A DNA stretch of 8,597 nt from positions 1 through 8,597 of the forward strand of contig CALPVI020000057.1 of NCBI GenBank assembly GCA_943326975.2, given 5' to 3'. This DNA comes from Actinomyces viscosus (lineage in GTDB: Bacteria; Bacteroidota; Bacteroidia; Flavobacteriales_D; Crocinitomicaceae). Made by a program: the position numbers and the translations under genes. The notes under the pieces were generated by a model. The model was not told the origin of the DNA. It made no database searches and worked only from the letters and a program-made list of their open reading frames with translations. Positions 6,510 through 8,597 of the stretch are shown here, piece by piece. Each line of letters starts with the position of its first letter. Position 1 is the stretch's first letter.

Positions 6510-6989
6510 TTAACTAGGAAACAATTCCTCAAGCTTTGTTTTTCTAAAATCAAATATTTCAGATAATTTTGGTTTCACAATGAATGGATGCACTAATCTT
6601 CCTAAGATACCAAATGGAACTTTGTAATCTATAATATCTTCCATCTCAACACCACCTTGCACTTCTTTTAAGAAATGCTTATGATGCCACAATGCATAAG
6701 GACCAAAACGTTGTTCATCTACAAAATATTCCTTATCGATTACATGTGTTATTTCTGTAACCCAGTTTGTCTTTATTCCCAATACAGGTGTAACGATGTA
6801 TTGAATAATTTGACCTGGGAACATTTTTCGATCAGCTCCAGAAACGATATTAAATCCCATATAAGAAGGGGTAATCTTTTGCAAATTAGCTGGATCAGAC
6901 AAAAAATCCCAAGCTTCACTCAATGATATTGGTAAAAACTGTTTTGTATGTAACCGGTATACACTTCCTTTTGAATAAAATTCTTTCAT
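6510..6989 (-). CDS. SRPBCC (START/Bet v1-like) ligand-binding fold protein
   Basis: A 159-residue soluble protein of the SRPBCC superfamily, a fold with a deep hydrophobic pocket. Recognisable family stretches are L-P-I-S-L-S-E-A-W-D-F-L (19-30) with N-L-x-K-I-T-P (35-41), WVTEI (76-80), F-V-D-E-Q-R-F-G-P-Y-A-L-W (89-101) with H-H-K-H-F (102-106), and D-Y-K-V-P-F-G (121-127) with the C-terminal helix from about 138. Relatives are sometimes labelled cell-division inhibitor, a name without good support. There is no signal peptide or membrane segment. Its start is 4 bases after the SDR stop, so the two are co-expressed. Similar SRPBCC-SDR pairs occur, as I recall, in light-inducible photolyase/carotenoid clusters of other bacteria. 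The ligand is unknown; a carotenoid, pterin or lipid is conceivable. Confidence 0.85.
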   Translation of the reverse strand: MKEFYSKGSVYRLHTKQFLPISLSEAWDFLSDPANLQKITPSYMGFNIVSGADRKMFPGQIIQYIVTPVLGIKTNWVTEITHVIDKEYFVDEQRFGPYALWHHKHFLKEVQGGVEMEDIIDYKVPFGILGRLVHPFIVKPKLSEIFDFRKTKLEELFPS

Positions 6990-6993
6990 GACT

Positions 6994-7677
6994 TTATATT
7001 TTAAATGTTACGATACCGCAATCCATTTCTATAATTTGTCCAGAAATAGAACTTGCTTTATCAGATAATAAAAATGCTGCCATGTCAGCAACTTCTTTAG
7101 TATTCAAAAACTTTTTCAATGGATGTCGTTGAATCATATTTTCAATTGCTACTTCATTTCTTAATAAATGTGCTGCAAGAGGAGTGTCTGTAACAGTTGG
7201 GGCAATCGCATTTATTCGTATTGTTGAAGCAAACTCAGCTCCAAAAGATTTCACTAAACCTTCAACACCCGCTTTAGCAATCGATATACTTGAGTGAAAA
7301 GGCATACCTAATTTAGCAGCAACACTACTAAAAAGCAATATACTCGAATGATTCCCCTTTTTTAATTGAGGTAAATAGTGTTGAATAGATTTAACAGCTC
7401 CCATCACGTTAATTTCAAAATCGGATTGAAAATCTTCTGGCTTAAGTCTATTAAATGGTTTTAAATTGATTGAGCCTAAACAATAAACCAATTGATCTAC
7501 ATGTTCTATTTCTGGTAGATTGTCTTGCAAGACATCCACCTCAATTTGAATTAAATTAGGATGTGAAAAATCTGATTGAGTTCTACTCAGACTGATCACA
7601 TTTGAATATTCAGCAAATTCCTTTACGATTGCTAATCCAATTCCTTTACTACCTCCAACTACAACAATTGTTTTCAT
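6994..7677 (-). CDS. Short-chain dehydrogenase/reductase-like protein lacking the catalytic Tyr
   Basis: A 227-residue Rossmann-fold protein of classical SDR length. It has the cofactor-binding GGSKGIG (8-14), the tetrad Asn (N90 in EINVMG), the catalytic-position Ser (S117/S118 in LLFSSVAA) and Lys (K135). The C-terminal S-G-Q-I-I-E-M-D-C-G (212-221) is also normal. The usual NNAG motif is replaced by Y-C-L-G-S (65-69). The catalytic Tyr expected 13 residues after S118 and four before K135 is Ile131 (SSISIAK). The protein may therefore use another residue (H128 is near), have weakened activity, or bind rather than reduce. Position between folE and the SRPBCC gene suggests a pterin or isoprenoid substrate. 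Sepiapterin-reductase-like activity would complete a biopterin pathway but is speculative. The nucleotides at this site read cleanly, so it is not a frameshift. Confidence 0.88.
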   Translation of the reverse strand: MKTIVVVGGSKGIGLAIVKEFAEYSNVISLSRTQSDFSHPNLIQIEVDVLQDNLPEIEHVDQLVYCLGSINLKPFNRLKPEDFQSDFEINVMGAVKSIQHYLPQLKKGNHSSILLFSSVAAKLGMPFHSSISIAKAGVEGLVKSFGAEFASTIRINAIAPTVTDTPLAAHLLRNEVAIENMIQRHPLKKFLNTKEVADMAAFLLSDKASSISGQIIEMDCGIVTFKI

Positions 7678-7684
7678 TCGATTA

Positions 7685-8386
7685 TTAAAAAGAGAGTTTC
7701 AAATAATTTTGTAATTCAGTTATTTTTTCTGGTGAATTAAATATCCCACCATAAAATGAAGTAATTGTTGATGAAGTTTCATCTTTAATTCCTCTAGAAG
7801 AAACACACAAATGTTTTGCATCAATTATTACCGCAACATCTTTTGTACCTAATATTTCTGATAGTTCGTTGGCAATTTGATTAGTTAAACGCTCTTGAAC
7901 TTGAGGTCTTTTTCCAAAATATTGAACAATTCTATTAAGTTTCGATAACCCAATTACTTTTCCTGAAGAAACATAAGCAACATGTGCTTTACCATAAATT
8001 GGAACAAAATGATGCTCACAATTTGAGTAAAAAGAAATATTTTTCTCTACCAACATTTGATTGTATTGGTATTTATTATCAAACAAAGCAATTTTTGGTT
8101 TGTTCTCAGGATTTAATCCTGAAAATATTTCTTCAATATACATTTTAGCAACACGTTTTGGAGTTCCTTTTAACGAATCATCAGTTAAATCTAAACCCAT
8201 TACTTGCATAATTTCAGCGAATAAGATTTCAATTTTTTCTTTCTTCTCAGTATCTGAAAGTAAAAATGCATCTTTTCTCATTGGTGTTTCTAAACCAGTA
8301 TACAGATGGTCATCACCTATTTCTTCTATACTTAATCCATTAAAGTTATTCTCCTGGATATTCAACAAAATTTCGTTCGGTTTCAT
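7685..8386 (-). CDS. folE: GTP cyclohydrolase I (FolE)
   Basis: A 233-residue enzyme that converts GTP to 7,8-dihydroneopterin triphosphate, the entry step to folate, tetrahydrobiopterin and 7-deazaguanine compounds. The zinc site is intact: C123 and H126 in NCEHHF (122-127) and C194 in HLCVSSRG (192-199). Other family stretches are LTDDSLKGTPKRVAKMYIEE (67-86), GKAHVAYV (132-139), VIGLSKLNRIV (144-154) and RPQVQERLT (160-168). The N-terminal E-E-I-G-D-D-H (21-27) is typical of Bacteroidota FolE and lies before the next Met (M36), so translation must begin upstream of it. The ATG at 8386 is the only ATG available and overlaps the preceding gene by 41 bases; TTG codons 7 and 8 are less likely alternatives. 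The SDR gene starts 7 bases after its stop. Confidence 0.94.
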   Translation of the reverse strand: MKPNEILLNIQENNFNGLSIEEIGDDHLYTGLETPMRKDAFLLSDTEKKEKIEILFAEIMQVMGLDLTDDSLKGTPKRVAKMYIEEIFSGLNPENKPKIALFDNKYQYNQMLVEKNISFYSNCEHHFVPIYGKAHVAYVSSGKVIGLSKLNRIVQYFGKRPQVQERLTNQIANELSEILGTKDVAVIIDAKHLCVSSRGIKDETSSTITSFYGGIFNSPEKITELQNYLKLSF

Positions 8387-8597
8387 ATAATTTTATTTTA
8401 AGATTCAATTCTTCTTTTATCAATGGTCGTAATATGTCAAATATTACTTTAGCAACATTTTCAGTTGTAGGATTTATTTCTTTAAAATAAACTACATCTA
8501 AATTTAAATTCTTATGATCAAATACATCTATTATTTCATGCTGAATAATTTTTGATAAGTCTTTAGTATCAATAACATATCCTGTTTCAACATCTGG
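8346..8597 (-). CDS. queD: 6-pyruvoyl/6-carboxy-tetrahydropterin synthase (QueD/PTPS family), C-terminal part
   Basis: The last 83 codons of a gene that enters from beyond the right edge, in frame from 8597 to the TAA at 8346-8348. The translation shows family signatures: GYVIDTKDLSKII (6-18 of the visible part), the catalytic D-H-K-N-L-N (27-32), NPTTEN (42-47) and the pterin-binding glutamate in LYETERN (70-76). The enzyme uses dihydroneopterin triphosphate, the FolE product, to make 6-pyruvoyltetrahydropterin or, with loss of acetaldehyde, 6-carboxytetrahydropterin for queuosine. The zinc-binding histidines and the Cys region that help separate PTPS from QueD lie outside the window, so the product is undecided. 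Its 3' end overlaps folE by 41 bases, in another frame. Confidence 0.92.
   Translation of the reverse strand, partial: PDVETGYVIDTKDLSKIIQHEIIDVFDHKNLNLDVVYFKEINPTTENVAKVIFDILRPLIKEELNLKIKLYETERNFVEYPGE

Noticed and set aside
6675..6926. An 83-codon + strand frame opposite the SRPBCC gene
   Set aside because: Fully contained in a well-supported gene on the other strand, with no family resemblance.
8338..8360. Shine-Dalgarno-like AGGAG on the - strand followed by an ATG at 8340, just after the queD stop
   Set aside because: The ATG opens a frame of only two codons (M-D-stop) and is out of frame with folE; the AGGAG is part of the queD C-terminal codons.
8061..8390. A 109-codon + strand frame opposite folE
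   Set aside because: Antisense to conserved FolE sequence; the composition is a reflection of that gene and no domain is recognisable.

Overview
The window is A+T-rich, bacterial and very densely packed. Protein sequences and the one clear promoter (a TAnnTTTG -7 box) point to the Bacteroidota, most likely a pigmented member of the Flavobacteriales. There is one + strand gene at the left edge and eleven consecutive - strand genes filling the rest. The only gap over 70 bases lies at 6434-6509.

Left edge (1-969, +): the 3' part of the dimeric-type glycyl-tRNA synthetase gene. It ends at a 17-bp perfect hairpin (981-1021) that also faces the 3' end of the opposing carotenoid operon, so it probably terminates both transcripts.

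Carotenoid block (6433 down to 1034, -): phytoene synthase (crtB), CruF-like carotenoid 1',2'-hydratase, beta-carotene hydroxylase (crtZ), fused CrtYc-CrtYd-type lycopene cyclase, a MerR-family regulator with a complete B12-binding module (CarH/LitR type), phytoene desaturase (crtI) and an exported DUF2141 protein. Successive genes overlap by 1-10 bases or are separated by 3, so this is clearly one translationally coupled operon. The gene set predicts phytoene to lycopene, then cyclisation, hydration and 3-hydroxylation. That gives either zeaxanthin or a monocyclic saproxanthin-like hydroxycarotenoid. The regulator sits inside the operon it probably controls.

Upstream block (8597 down to 6510, -): the 3' end of a 6-pyruvoyl/6-carboxy-tetrahydropterin synthase gene, GTP cyclohydrolase I (folE), a short-chain dehydrogenase-like protein lacking the catalytic Tyr, and an SRPBCC (START-like) protein. 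These genes are also packed (41-bp overlap, then gaps of 7 and 4), and a promoter with a candidate operator separates them from crtB. FolE plus a PTPS-family enzyme makes reduced pterins, so the locus pairs pterin synthesis with carotenoid synthesis next to a predicted light- and B12-responsive regulator.

The most interesting reading is a light-response locus: a CarH photoreceptor candidate with all its diagnostic B12 residues, a photoprotective pigment pathway, and a pterin/SDR/SRPBCC module of unproven purpose. No CRISPR array, insertion sequence, tRNA or rRNA was seen.
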